Below, in pieces: positions 1-6,695 of a DNA stretch of 21,570 nt. A model generated the notes under the pieces. That model searched no databases. It was not told the origin of the DNA and was given only the letters and a program-made list of their open reading frames with translations. A program made the translations under genes and the position numbers. Within the stretch, counting starts at the first letter, position 1; the number at the start of each line of letters is the position of its first letter. The DNA comes from CAYGUK01 sp964352985 (lineage in GTDB: Bacteria; Pseudomonadota; Gammaproteobacteria; JAHCLG01): positions 1-21,570 of the forward strand of contig CAYGUK010000067.1 in assembly GCA_964352985.1 (NCBI GenBank), in the 5' to 3' direction.

Positions 1-33
1 CTTTGCCAGGTTAGGCAGTATTATCAGGGGAAC

Positions 34-55
34 TATTCAGCATTTATGCTGAATA
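34..55. repeat. Small perfect palindrome, copy 1
   Basis: Two 10-base arms (TATTCAGCAT / ATGCTGAATA) flank a 2-base centre. A close relative lies at 1908-1929, and the two bracket the cupin and the exported orphan gene. It could be an operator, a weak terminator of a gene left of the window, or a dispersed palindromic repeat. The dyad is seen directly; the role is unknown. Confidence 0.6.
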
Positions 56-104
56 AGTTACTAATTTATTACCAAAGGAAAATGCAAAAGTGAATGATAA
101 TAGT

Positions 105-132
105 TTGTTTTTTTCACTTGCTTTGCTATATT
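105..132 (+). promoter_or_regulatory. Predicted sigma-70 promoter of the cupin gene
   Basis: TTGTTT at 105-110 and TATATT at 127-132 are separated by 16 bases. Transcription would start near 139, which gives a short leader and leaves the downstream ATG at 157, with its AAAGGAG site, as the start. Prediction only. Confidence 0.4.
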
Positions 133-156
133 GAATCGATATTAAAGGAGAGTACG

Positions 157-585
157 ATGAAAAAAGTCAAATTCATTTTATTGACGATTTTAATTATTCT
201 TTCACAAGCGAGCATCGCAAAATTATATCGACCAGACGAAATGACGTTTGTTAAAAACGTGCCAGACCATCCCGAAGGCGCATCTTACGCTTTATTAGAA
301 GGTAATCCCAATTCTAAAGGTTTATTTTCGATGCGTATTCGCTTTCCGGCAAATTATGTGATGAAACCTCATCGTTATCAAGCGACAGAACAAAGTGTGG
401 TGATAGCGGGCACGATGTTTGCGGGGTTTGGAAATAAAATAATTAAAGATAAACAACATGAATATCCTGCGGGTAGTTTTTTTGTTTTTCCAGCAGGAGA
501 ATTACATTGGGGAGTGACAGGTCCTAAAGGTGCCACGGTGCAATTTTATATGATAGGCCCGATGAAAGTGCATTATCATGGATGA
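157..585 (+). CDS. Exported small cupin-domain protein
   Basis: A 142-residue protein with an N-terminal signal peptide: two lysines, a hydrophobic run, then a probable cleavage after SIA. The rest is one cupin barrel. Cupin motif 1 is seen as PHRYQATEQSVVIAG (His and Glu ligands) and motif 2 as PAGELHWG (Pro-x-Gly-x-x-His), so a metal site is plausible. The ATG at 157 was chosen over an in-frame upstream start at 94 because AAAGGAG sits six bases before it and the signal peptide starts there. Location is periplasmic by inference. The substrate cannot be read from the sequence; cupins of this size include both enzymes and ligand-binding proteins. It stands alone, with the next gene about 230 bases away on the same strand. 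Confidence 0.85.
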   Translation: MKKVKFILLTILIILSQASIAKLYRPDEMTFVKNVPDHPEGASYALLEGNPNSKGLFSMRIRFPANYVMKPHRYQATEQSVVIAGTMFAGFGNKIIKDKQHEYPAGSFFVFPAGELHWGVTGPKGATVQFYMIGPMKVHYHG

Positions 586-813
586 TAGTATTTTTTAATT
601 AAAACACTACCCTGATAATGGCGCTGTTATTTTTAGAAATTAGGCGTAGTGAGCAGTGACGAAATATTAAAATAAATCCCTTTGAAATTATCAAAAATAA
701 AACCTATTATCAAGATATGGGAATTAATTGTCTTGATATCTGGTCTTAACTCTCATTTTGAATTTGACTATAACTCCTTTCGATATATCGCAAATAAAAA
801 GTGAGTGGTCGGC
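586..813. other. Intergenic stretch, no gene seen
   Basis: No convincing reading frame. A weak AT-rich dyad follows the cupin stop, and a short imperfect hairpin near 615-630 is followed by five T residues, which could end the cupin transcript. Neither is strong. Confidence 0.3.
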
Positions 814-1920
814 ATGAAAAAAATAGTTTATTTTCTTATTAGCGTATTTTTATTTTTGGTGCTTTGCTCGAGCTATGCGGATGTAACGGTTTATCAATTT
901 GATTCCAGTAGCAATCCTCCTAAACTTGTTCCAGAAGTGATTCCAAATTTATCCAGTATTTCTTACATTGTGTCGAGTGGCAAATATGCTTTTGCGGTAG
1001 ATGTGTCAGGAACGAGTAGTGCTTCACCTTTTGCCTTTTCATTTTATGATGGCAGCCAATGGCACACGAATTTTTCATCAGAAGTGACGGGTTCAACGTT
1101 AACAGGAATAAGACCGGCATTTCCTTATCAGGTTGGGAATGATAATGCTTGGAGTTTGGCGCAATCGGCCACATCTGCAAATGTCGATGTCATCCATTTT
1201 ATCGGATCAAATATTCAAGTCACTCACTTAAACGATATCATTCATTTCCCTGCCGGTTATATTAATTTTCAAGATAGCATTAGAGTAGAGGGTGGTTATG
1301 TTTTTCTTATCGCAACTGCGCTTTCGAGTCCGACAGGAAATCCTAATGGTTATTTTTATGCAGTATTTAATCCTCAAACCAATCATTGGAGCAAGACAAG
1401 CGCTTATATTCCTGACATCATTTCTTCCCCTACGTATTTATTTGATCAAATGGCAACTAGTAATATACTTGGATTACCTAGTTTATTTATTTTTACAACT
1501 GGGCAAGCCAATTCTCCGCATAAATTTGCCATTGATATTATTAAGAGTAATGGGCAATTAACGCATTATTATCCACCACAAAGTGATACAACTTTTCCAG
1601 ATAATTATTTAATTAAGAGTGATGGGGATCATGTTTATGCGATGTATCAAATTCATCAAATTAATTACACCACCTTTAATAATACCAATTCTATTTTATC
1701 GAACGGTGAGTATGTGCCAACTTTGATGTATCATAATTTAGCAGAAGGTAATTGGCTAACGCTAGAGATTCCAAAATCATTATCAAACAATGAAATTTTA
1801 CCCAGTTTTCAACGTTGGGGTTATGCTGGTTTATTTTTCCATGGTCAAAGTTTTGTAAACTCTGCTGAGGATGAACATTTGTGGATTTATAATTCAAATT
1901 TGGTCACTATTCAGCATTAA
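814..1920 (+). CDS. Exported protein of unknown function
   Basis: A 368-residue protein from the ATG at 814. An in-frame GTG nine bases earlier is possible, but the signal peptide begins at MKK. The N-terminus has two lysines, a strongly hydrophobic stretch of about 18 residues and a likely cleavage near SYA. The mature part is rich in Ser, Asn, Tyr and aromatic residues and lacks further membrane segments. Short W-containing segments (QWHTN, AWSLA, HWSK, NWLTL) recur at intervals and would suit a beta-propeller, but no repeat family is recognised. I do not recognise the protein. Its stop codon lies inside the second copy of the small palindrome. It is probably periplasmic, outer-surface or secreted. 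Confidence 0.75.
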   Translation: MKKIVYFLISVFLFLVLCSSYADVTVYQFDSSSNPPKLVPEVIPNLSSISYIVSSGKYAFAVDVSGTSSASPFAFSFYDGSQWHTNFSSEVTGSTLTGIRPAFPYQVGNDNAWSLAQSATSANVDVIHFIGSNIQVTHLNDIIHFPAGYINFQDSIRVEGGYVFLIATALSSPTGNPNGYFYAVFNPQTNHWSKTSAYIPDIISSPTYLFDQMATSNILGLPSLFIFTTGQANSPHKFAIDIIKSNGQLTHYYPPQSDTTFPDNYLIKSDGDHVYAMYQIHQINYTTFNNTNSILSNGEYVPTLMYHNLAEGNWLTLEIPKSLSNNEILPSFQRWGYAGLFFHGQSFVNSAEDEHLWIYNSNLVTIQH

Positions 1921-1929
1921 TGCTAAATA
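1908..1929. repeat. Small palindrome, copy 2, overlapping a stop codon
   Basis: A 22-base dyad with one mismatched pair and a perfect 12-base core (AGCATTAATGCT). Its left half, and the ATTACC that follows a few bases later, closely match the element at 34-73. It overlaps the stop codon of the exported orphan gene, so an intrinsic terminator is possible, though it lacks a T run. Confidence 0.55.
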
Positions 1930-1999
1930 ATTACCAAATTTTAAATTAATGAAAAGTAAATTAGGGTTAAATGATTCGCAACTGAAATCTAAAACGTAG

Positions 2000-2875
2000 T
2001 TAGTAAGATTTTTCTGATATCGGATTCATTAAAGCTTTACTGACAGCTAATAATAAAGGATCCATTTTGTATCGGTAATAATAAATATAAAGCGGTGTGG
2101 GTTTGGGCCAATCGGCGGGTAAAACAGGGACTAAGCCAGTAATAGCATGTTTTTCCACATCGGCGATTTCGGCGAGTTCAATAATACCGAGGCCTTTTTT
2201 TGCTGCTTCAATTAAAAAAGATGCTGTGGCAGATGTTAAATTACCATCGACTAATTGCGACTCATTTTTAAATTGCCAACGTTTATTACTATTGTAAGAT
2301 AAATTAATTAAACAATTGTGTTTAGCTAAATCTTTGGGGCTTTTGGGTTCACCATTTTTTTTCAAATAACTTTTCGCGGCAAAATATCCAATTTGAATCG
2401 GATAAGCAACATGGCACGCCACGTCTTTCGATTCTAATTCTTGGTTTGATAATAAAATATCATATTGATCATTAATTAAACCTGGTAATAAAGTGCAAGA
2501 GCACATTTCACATGTAACATCTGGATGCTTTTTTAAAAATTTTAAAATATTGGGTAAAATAATATCATTACCAAAACGAAGCGGCATAGCTATCCGGATA
2601 TGACCACTTAAATTTTTGCTATCGGATTGGCGTTTTTTTAATTTATGAGTTTCTGAAAGTAGTTTTTGGACTTTAAGATAATATTCCTCGCCGGCGGGTG
2701 TGATATTTAAGCTGCGAGTGGTGCGATGAATTAATTTGCAATTTGCCCATTTTTCTAATTCTGCTAATTGCTTACTGACTGCAGAAACCGTAACGTTTAA
2801 TGTCAACGATGCTTGCATTAAGCTTTGTTGTTCATAAACGACTTTAAAGGTATTCATGCATTTATAGAGATCCAT
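2000..2875 (-). CDS. LysR-family transcriptional regulator
   Basis: A 291-residue protein of typical LysR size. The N-terminal winged helix-turn-helix covers about residues 4-62, with the family pattern at SLTLNVTVSAVSKQLAELE followed by LIHRTTRSLNITPAGEEYY. The remaining ~200 residues fit the periplasmic-binding-protein-like effector domain (IRIAMPLRFGNDIILPNILKFL). The Arg/Thr-rich wing resembles the CrgA/AaeR-like LysR subgroup. The start is preceded by a purine-rich AAGGTTAAGAAG. LysR proteins often control a divergently transcribed neighbour; here the next plus-strand gene begins about 330 bases upstream, so it could be a target, but no clear T-N11-A operator stood out. The inducer is unknown. 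Confidence 0.92.
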   Translation of the reverse strand: MDLYKCMNTFKVVYEQQSLMQASLTLNVTVSAVSKQLAELEKWANCKLIHRTTRSLNITPAGEEYYLKVQKLLSETHKLKKRQSDSKNLSGHIRIAMPLRFGNDIILPNILKFLKKHPDVTCEMCSCTLLPGLINDQYDILLSNQELESKDVACHVAYPIQIGYFAAKSYLKKNGEPKSPKDLAKHNCLINLSYNSNKRWQFKNESQLVDGNLTSATASFLIEAAKKGLGIIELAEIADVEKHAITGLVPVLPADWPKPTPLYIYYYRYKMDPLLLAVSKALMNPISEKSY

Positions 2876-3205
2876 CTTCTTAACCTTGTGGTGAAATAGT
2901 TTATTAATGACGTTACGATTAATTTTAAATGCGTACTTTATGCAAGATATTATGTTTAATCGTGAAAATATAGTTTACTATGTTATCTTAAAATCTAGAC
3001 AAAATAAATTCATCTCTTCTGATATCTCAGTTTACAACAATCCTAAAAGGCGAATTGTATAGTTAACTGTTTTGAATTTGTCCCAATATTAGGATATCTT
3101 TTTATAGCGCATGGTTATAATATAACTTTACTAAGTGGTTTTATGAACCATGTTGAATAAATATAAATAGCAATAAAATAATGATAATTTGAGGAGCTAT
3201 AAACC
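2876..3205. other. Divergent intergenic region with candidate promoter and dyad
   Basis: About 330 bases without a gene between the minus-strand LysR gene and the plus-strand orphan. A TATAAT box lies at 3116-3121, but no good -35 is properly spaced. A seven-base inverted pair, CATGGTT at 3110-3116 and AACCATG at 3146-3152, flanks that box and may be an operator. GAGGAG at 3191-3196 is the ribosome site of the following gene. Confidence 0.35.
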
Positions 3206-3991
3206 ATGTTTTCTGGTCCAGTTGATAATTCTCCATTAGCTAATACCGAAAATCTTGATTCTAAATTTGAAGTATTATATCAAGGATGTGAACGTCAAAG
3301 AGATCAAGTGTTGAGAGGTGTTAGCGAATTTTTTTCAAGATTGACTACGATTGAGCAGCATAATTTTATAAAGATGTTGATGAATGGAGATGATAGCTAT
3401 ATAACACGTAATCAAGATCTTATTTTTGATTTCTGTCATGTCTATCGTATAAGGCGCTTTATTCAAGATTTTGCAATATCTTCATATTTGTTTTTAAAGC
3501 CAACAGAAGAAAACAACTATGATCAGAAAATAGCATGTATTGAGCGTTTATGGAAAAAATATTCGCCTAATAACGTTTGTGATTTTAATCTCATTATTAG
3601 AGCGTGCGATGGATTTTTAAATGGGGCGATTTCGCCCGAATTGTTTTTCACATTTCTCTCAGAGAATATGGTACAACGCCCGGGTTTTCATAATTGCTCC
3701 AATCATCTCTTAAAAGGTTTTTTACAATTGATAGCTCATCAATTAGCACCGAAATTAGTTTATTCTATGGGACAATCGGATTTCATTAAAGCCGCAACCG
3801 AGCAATGGGGAAAAAAAGTCAGTCCTATGGTGTTAAATGCAAATTATCAGATGTGTGTGGGATTGACCCAACAACTTAGATCCGGGTTAAATCATAGTCG
3901 AATGTTTCGCCAATCACAAAAAAAGTCAGAACAACAATATCAAGTGGTTATGGCTCCTCTTCAATCGAAAAGACTAAGGTCTAACCCTTAA
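3206..3991 (+). CDS. Unrecognised soluble, mostly helical protein
   Basis: A 261-residue protein with no signal peptide and no membrane segment. It starts nine bases after a strong GAGGAG site. The predicted character is all-helical with many amphipathic stretches (for example RQRDQVLRGVSEFFSRL near residue 30). Its C-terminal ~35 residues are basic and Gln-rich (SRMFRQSQKKSEQQYQ ... KRLRSNP), probably disordered. I recognise no family. It opens a run of orphan genes (3.2-11 kb) and could be a secreted effector, since a flexible polar C-terminus is common in type IV substrates, but no diagnostic signal is visible. It is followed by a gene on the same strand after a 125-base gap that contains a long hairpin. 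Confidence 0.7.
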   Translation: MFSGPVDNSPLANTENLDSKFEVLYQGCERQRDQVLRGVSEFFSRLTTIEQHNFIKMLMNGDDSYITRNQDLIFDFCHVYRIRRFIQDFAISSYLFLKPTEENNYDQKIACIERLWKKYSPNNVCDFNLIIRACDGFLNGAISPELFFTFLSENMVQRPGFHNCSNHLLKGFLQLIAHQLAPKLVYSMGQSDFIKAATEQWGKKVSPMVLNANYQMCVGLTQQLRSGLNHSRMFRQSQKKSEQQYQVVMAPLQSKRLRSNP

Positions 3992-4066
3992 GTTTGCTTA
4001 ATTTAAGGCGAATACGGGCTGGTGATGACTTAGATATCAACCAATGTGACCTTGTCAAAGTGTCTA

Positions 4067-4116
4067 AAATAAACTAAAATCGCTTATTCTATAAAAATAA
4101 CGATTTTAGTTTATTT
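4067..4116 (+). promoter_or_regulatory. Long hairpin ending exactly at a start codon
   Basis: Perfect 16-base inverted arms lie at 4067-4082 and 4101-4116. They are extended inwards by five further pairs (4084-4088 with 4096-4100) around a single bulged C. The right arm ends one base before the ATG at 4117, and no Shine-Dalgarno sequence is present. The loop contains CTATAAA. It may be an operator dyad over the promoter, a translation-blocking hairpin, or an AT-rich terminator of the upstream gene. Confidence 0.6.
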
Positions 4117-4977
4117 ATGTCATTTTTCCCAAACCCCAAAAATCCTATCCCATACCAAATTACACCGAATCCAAGCTGGTTAGATGAACAGGTTACTGAT
4201 CCGGTTAAATTGCGCAAATTATTTGAAGATATTGAAAAACTGGAGGATGGCGCTGAATTTACTCGAGCAATTTCCGCCAGCGAATTTAACGAAAAATGGA
4301 TTAATGTTTGGTTTTCTTATGCGCTATTATCGGGCGCTACATTTTCTCTGGATCAAATAGCATACTATGATACGGGTGATGTATCTTGTTTTAATAATGC
4401 GCGTGGAATGTATTATTATTATCAAGCAGTGGTGGCAGGGAAAGAACAGGAACATGATTTACAAAAATATTACTTAAATAAAGCTGCTTCTTTTGGCTGT
4501 GTGATGGCCGTAGTTGATCTCAATAATATAGACTACAATAAGATTAATGAATTATTAGAACGTGAAAATCCCTCTTTTAATGATGTCGAAAATCTTTGTA
4601 AAAATATAATTTTACGTATTCGTAACAAGGTATCAGTTGGCTATGGCGTTTATTTTTATTTTATGTTGGCTGAAGCCTTTGGTAAATATTTTAATGTCTT
4701 GATGCGATTTAATAAGAAGACTAAGGCTGCGAAGGTTGCTGGTGCAATTGCAAATTGTTTTGCAGAAGCTGAAGGCGCTATCAAGCGCTTGGGTCCATTA
4801 CAACAACAGGCAACTGACTTTGCAAGTTTAGGACATGGATTGGCTAAAAGTAATAGTTTAGGCGTCGATTCTCTTGTTGATGCTAGACAATTATTTTTTG
4901 AAAATAGTTTTTCTTCTCAAGGTGTGACCTTTGAAGGAAATGATCCAGGTAGTCGCCTTGTTAAATATCATAAATAA
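4117..4977 (+). CDS. Unrecognised soluble protein, possibly Sel1/TPR-like
   Basis: A 286-residue protein with no signal peptide. Residues ~95-135 (NARGMYYYYQAVVAGKEQ then YYLNKAASFGCVMAVVDL) have the small-residue and Tyr/Ala spacing of a Sel1- or TPR-like helical pair, but only one or two such units are visible, so this is weak. A more hydrophobic patch near residues 180-200 (YGVYFYFMLAEAFGKYF) is amphipathic rather than clearly transmembrane. The C-terminus ends in a polar, Gly/Ser-containing tail. The first ATG directly abuts a long hairpin and lacks a ribosome site, so translation may be leaderless or controlled, or the true start could be further in. It belongs to the orphan block; an effector role is inference only. 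Confidence 0.65.
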   Translation: MSFFPNPKNPIPYQITPNPSWLDEQVTDPVKLRKLFEDIEKLEDGAEFTRAISASEFNEKWINVWFSYALLSGATFSLDQIAYYDTGDVSCFNNARGMYYYYQAVVAGKEQEHDLQKYYLNKAASFGCVMAVVDLNNIDYNKINELLERENPSFNDVENLCKNIILRIRNKVSVGYGVYFYFMLAEAFGKYFNVLMRFNKKTKAAKVAGAIANCFAEAEGAIKRLGPLQQQATDFASLGHGLAKSNSLGVDSLVDARQLFFENSFSSQGVTFEGNDPGSRLVKYHK

Positions 4978-4989
4978 TTATTTTTTTCT

Positions 4990-6429
4990 TTACGCTAGTA
5001 AATGGGAAAGATCCCTTTCAGTAAATTGAGCATCTGGGTGAACTTTCGCAGAACACTCAAATTTTGCTGATAATCCAACCTGACTTAAATGTTGTCTTGA
5101 AACAATATTTCTGGCTTCTCGTAGAACTAACTCCCAAGAATGATTGCTAGGTCTTACCATAACAACCTGTACTCTTGATTGATGAGGTGGTACTGAAAGT
5201 AAACTATCATCTTCATCATCAGAATCATCGTCAGGTTCTGATGAACTTAATTCATTCAATTGCGGACCTGTTGCACTCATTTCTTCGACTACTTTTGTCG
5301 TAATGGTATCTATGGTGTTAATAAATTGAATACCATGTGTTCCACGGTGTAAAACATGTTGACTACTCTGACTTAAACTAACATCACAAACCCAACAACA
5401 CAATTTTGATATTCCAATAGGATGTTTTATAACACTGCCATGATCAAGAATATAGTCTCGAATTAATTGTTCAGCATGAACGAAACCTTTAAATTGCGCG
5501 ACATAATCTGGATTTGGTAATAGATATATCGCTCTATCTAGATTAAGCAACGCTTCTAAATCTGCCTCGGTAAATACCGTCTTTTTTAACTGGCCTTGTT
5601 GATCATAAATACTATAAACAATTTTTTGTAATTGACGTGCAACAAGTTCATGAACTTTTAGTTTTTTCGCAGAACTTCTACGATCATAATCTGCAGCGCT
5701 TCCTAGGCCCTCTGATTCACTTGTAATACTTGACGCCGTGGTAATTGCGATGATCTTAAGTCCTGCTTTATCTTTATTAATAATAAGTGGTTTTGCTGCT
5801 TTAATAAATTCATCTAATCTAGATAATTTAAATCGAAGCGCAGCCGCATATCTAACTTCAGTGGTTCGTTGAAGCGCATTAGATGAAATGACTACGATTC
5901 CAGCTACTTGAGCAACTGCGATACAGGCGGAATATTTATTATCAATTGATAAAACCTGGCTCAATGCATCAAAACGACGAAGTCTTCGATCATCAGTATG
6001 AATTATTCGCTTGGGTTCGGCCATTAATTTTTTAGTATTCGCTTCCATCCACTGTAGAATTTGAGATACGATTTCAGCTTTATGTTGTTTTCTTGTTCTA
6101 TTGGGACTATCAGAGTCACTAGAAAATTTCTTAATATAATTTGCTATGAGTGGCGCAATTTCTTTTTCCCAATCTGTATCCCGAATGGTGTTTAATTGGG
6201 GGTGGTGTAGAATGCCATCATAAAACGATTTGTTGAAACTTTCATAAGGGGGGTCATTTAAAATAGTCAATACCTCACCCACAGCAAGGCATAATGTTTC
6301 ACCGCGCATAAATAATATTTTCCACAGTAGATTGTTATTTTTAATTTTTTGTCCGTGGTTTTCTAAAAAGATAGAAAGATGAAAAATCCATTCAAATTGT
6401 CGATACCAATTCGCGCATATTATAATCAC
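4990..6429 (-). CDS. Deaminase-fold protein, OTT_1508-like
   Basis: A 479-residue orphan, or 439 if translation starts at the ATG at 6309. The first codon used here is a GTG at 6429 without a clear ribosome site, but residues 1-40 look like genuine helical protein. Near residues 315-365 it shows a zinc-dependent deaminase signature: FVHAEQLI (HAE at 318-320), then IGISKLCCWVCDVSL with Cys345-x-x-Cys348, then HRGTHG at 361-366. The spacing and the SK-x-x-C-x-x-C context match the OTT_1508-like deaminase family known from Orientia and fungi. Residues ~395-409 form an acidic Ser/Asp/Glu tract. The N-terminal 300 residues are helical and unassigned. No signal peptide is seen. The family suggests a nucleotide, nucleic acid or similar base as substrate; an injected effector or toxin role is my inference. 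No adjacent immunity gene is evident. Confidence 0.7.
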   Translation of the reverse strand: MIIICANWYRQFEWIFHLSIFLENHGQKIKNNNLLWKILFMRGETLCLAVGEVLTILNDPPYESFNKSFYDGILHHPQLNTIRDTDWEKEIAPLIANYIKKFSSDSDSPNRTRKQHKAEIVSQILQWMEANTKKLMAEPKRIIHTDDRRLRRFDALSQVLSIDNKYSACIAVAQVAGIVVISSNALQRTTEVRYAAALRFKLSRLDEFIKAAKPLIINKDKAGLKIIAITTASSITSESEGLGSAADYDRRSSAKKLKVHELVARQLQKIVYSIYDQQGQLKKTVFTEADLEALLNLDRAIYLLPNPDYVAQFKGFVHAEQLIRDYILDHGSVIKHPIGISKLCCWVCDVSLSQSSQHVLHRGTHGIQFINTIDTITTKVVEEMSATGPQLNELSSSEPDDDSDDEDDSLLSVPPHQSRVQVVMVRPSNHSWELVLREARNIVSRQHLSQVGLSAKFECSAKVHPDAQFTERDLSHLLA

Positions 6430-6431
6430 GT

Positions 6432-6446
6432 GACTATTTTATAGTC
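6432..6446. promoter_or_regulatory. Small dyad over a TATAAAAT box before the deaminase gene
   Basis: GACTAT and ATAGTC surround TTT. Read on the minus strand the element contains ATAAAAT, usable as a -10 box, so the dyad could be an operator at the promoter of the gene starting near 6429. If transcription starts there, translation from the ATG at 6309 becomes more likely than from the GTG. Confidence 0.35.
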
Positions 6447-6629
6447 AATCTTTAATCAAGATAAAATAATATAACGATGGAGAAATAATTTAATTAATCA
6501 AGGAAAAATATATTTTTGTTTTTTTATTAATTATTATCATGATATTTAATTTTAAAATTAACATTACTATTATTTTTAAAAATGTCTTAGGGTTGTTTGT
6601 TGTGATTTATTTAGGGATAACTGAAAATG

Positions 6630-6669
6630 GTGAAGCATTTTAAGCTATTAGTAAGTTAAAATGCTTCAC
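6630..6669 (-). terminator. Hairpin terminator after the Asp/His-rich membrane protein
   Basis: Perfect 14-base arms (GTGAAGCATTTTAA and its complement) flank a 12-base loop, 27 bases beyond the stop of the gene ending at 6696. On the minus strand the stem is soon followed by ATTTTC, a short T run. The arm itself carries A/T tracts, so it would be a moderately weak, possibly bidirectional terminator. Confidence 0.6.
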
Positions 6670-6695
6670 TTTAATAGATAATTTTAATAAACAGT

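Noticed and set aside
94..156. N-terminal extension of the cupin
   Set aside because: It overlaps the predicted promoter and lacks a ribosome site; the signal peptide starts at 157 after AAAGGAG.
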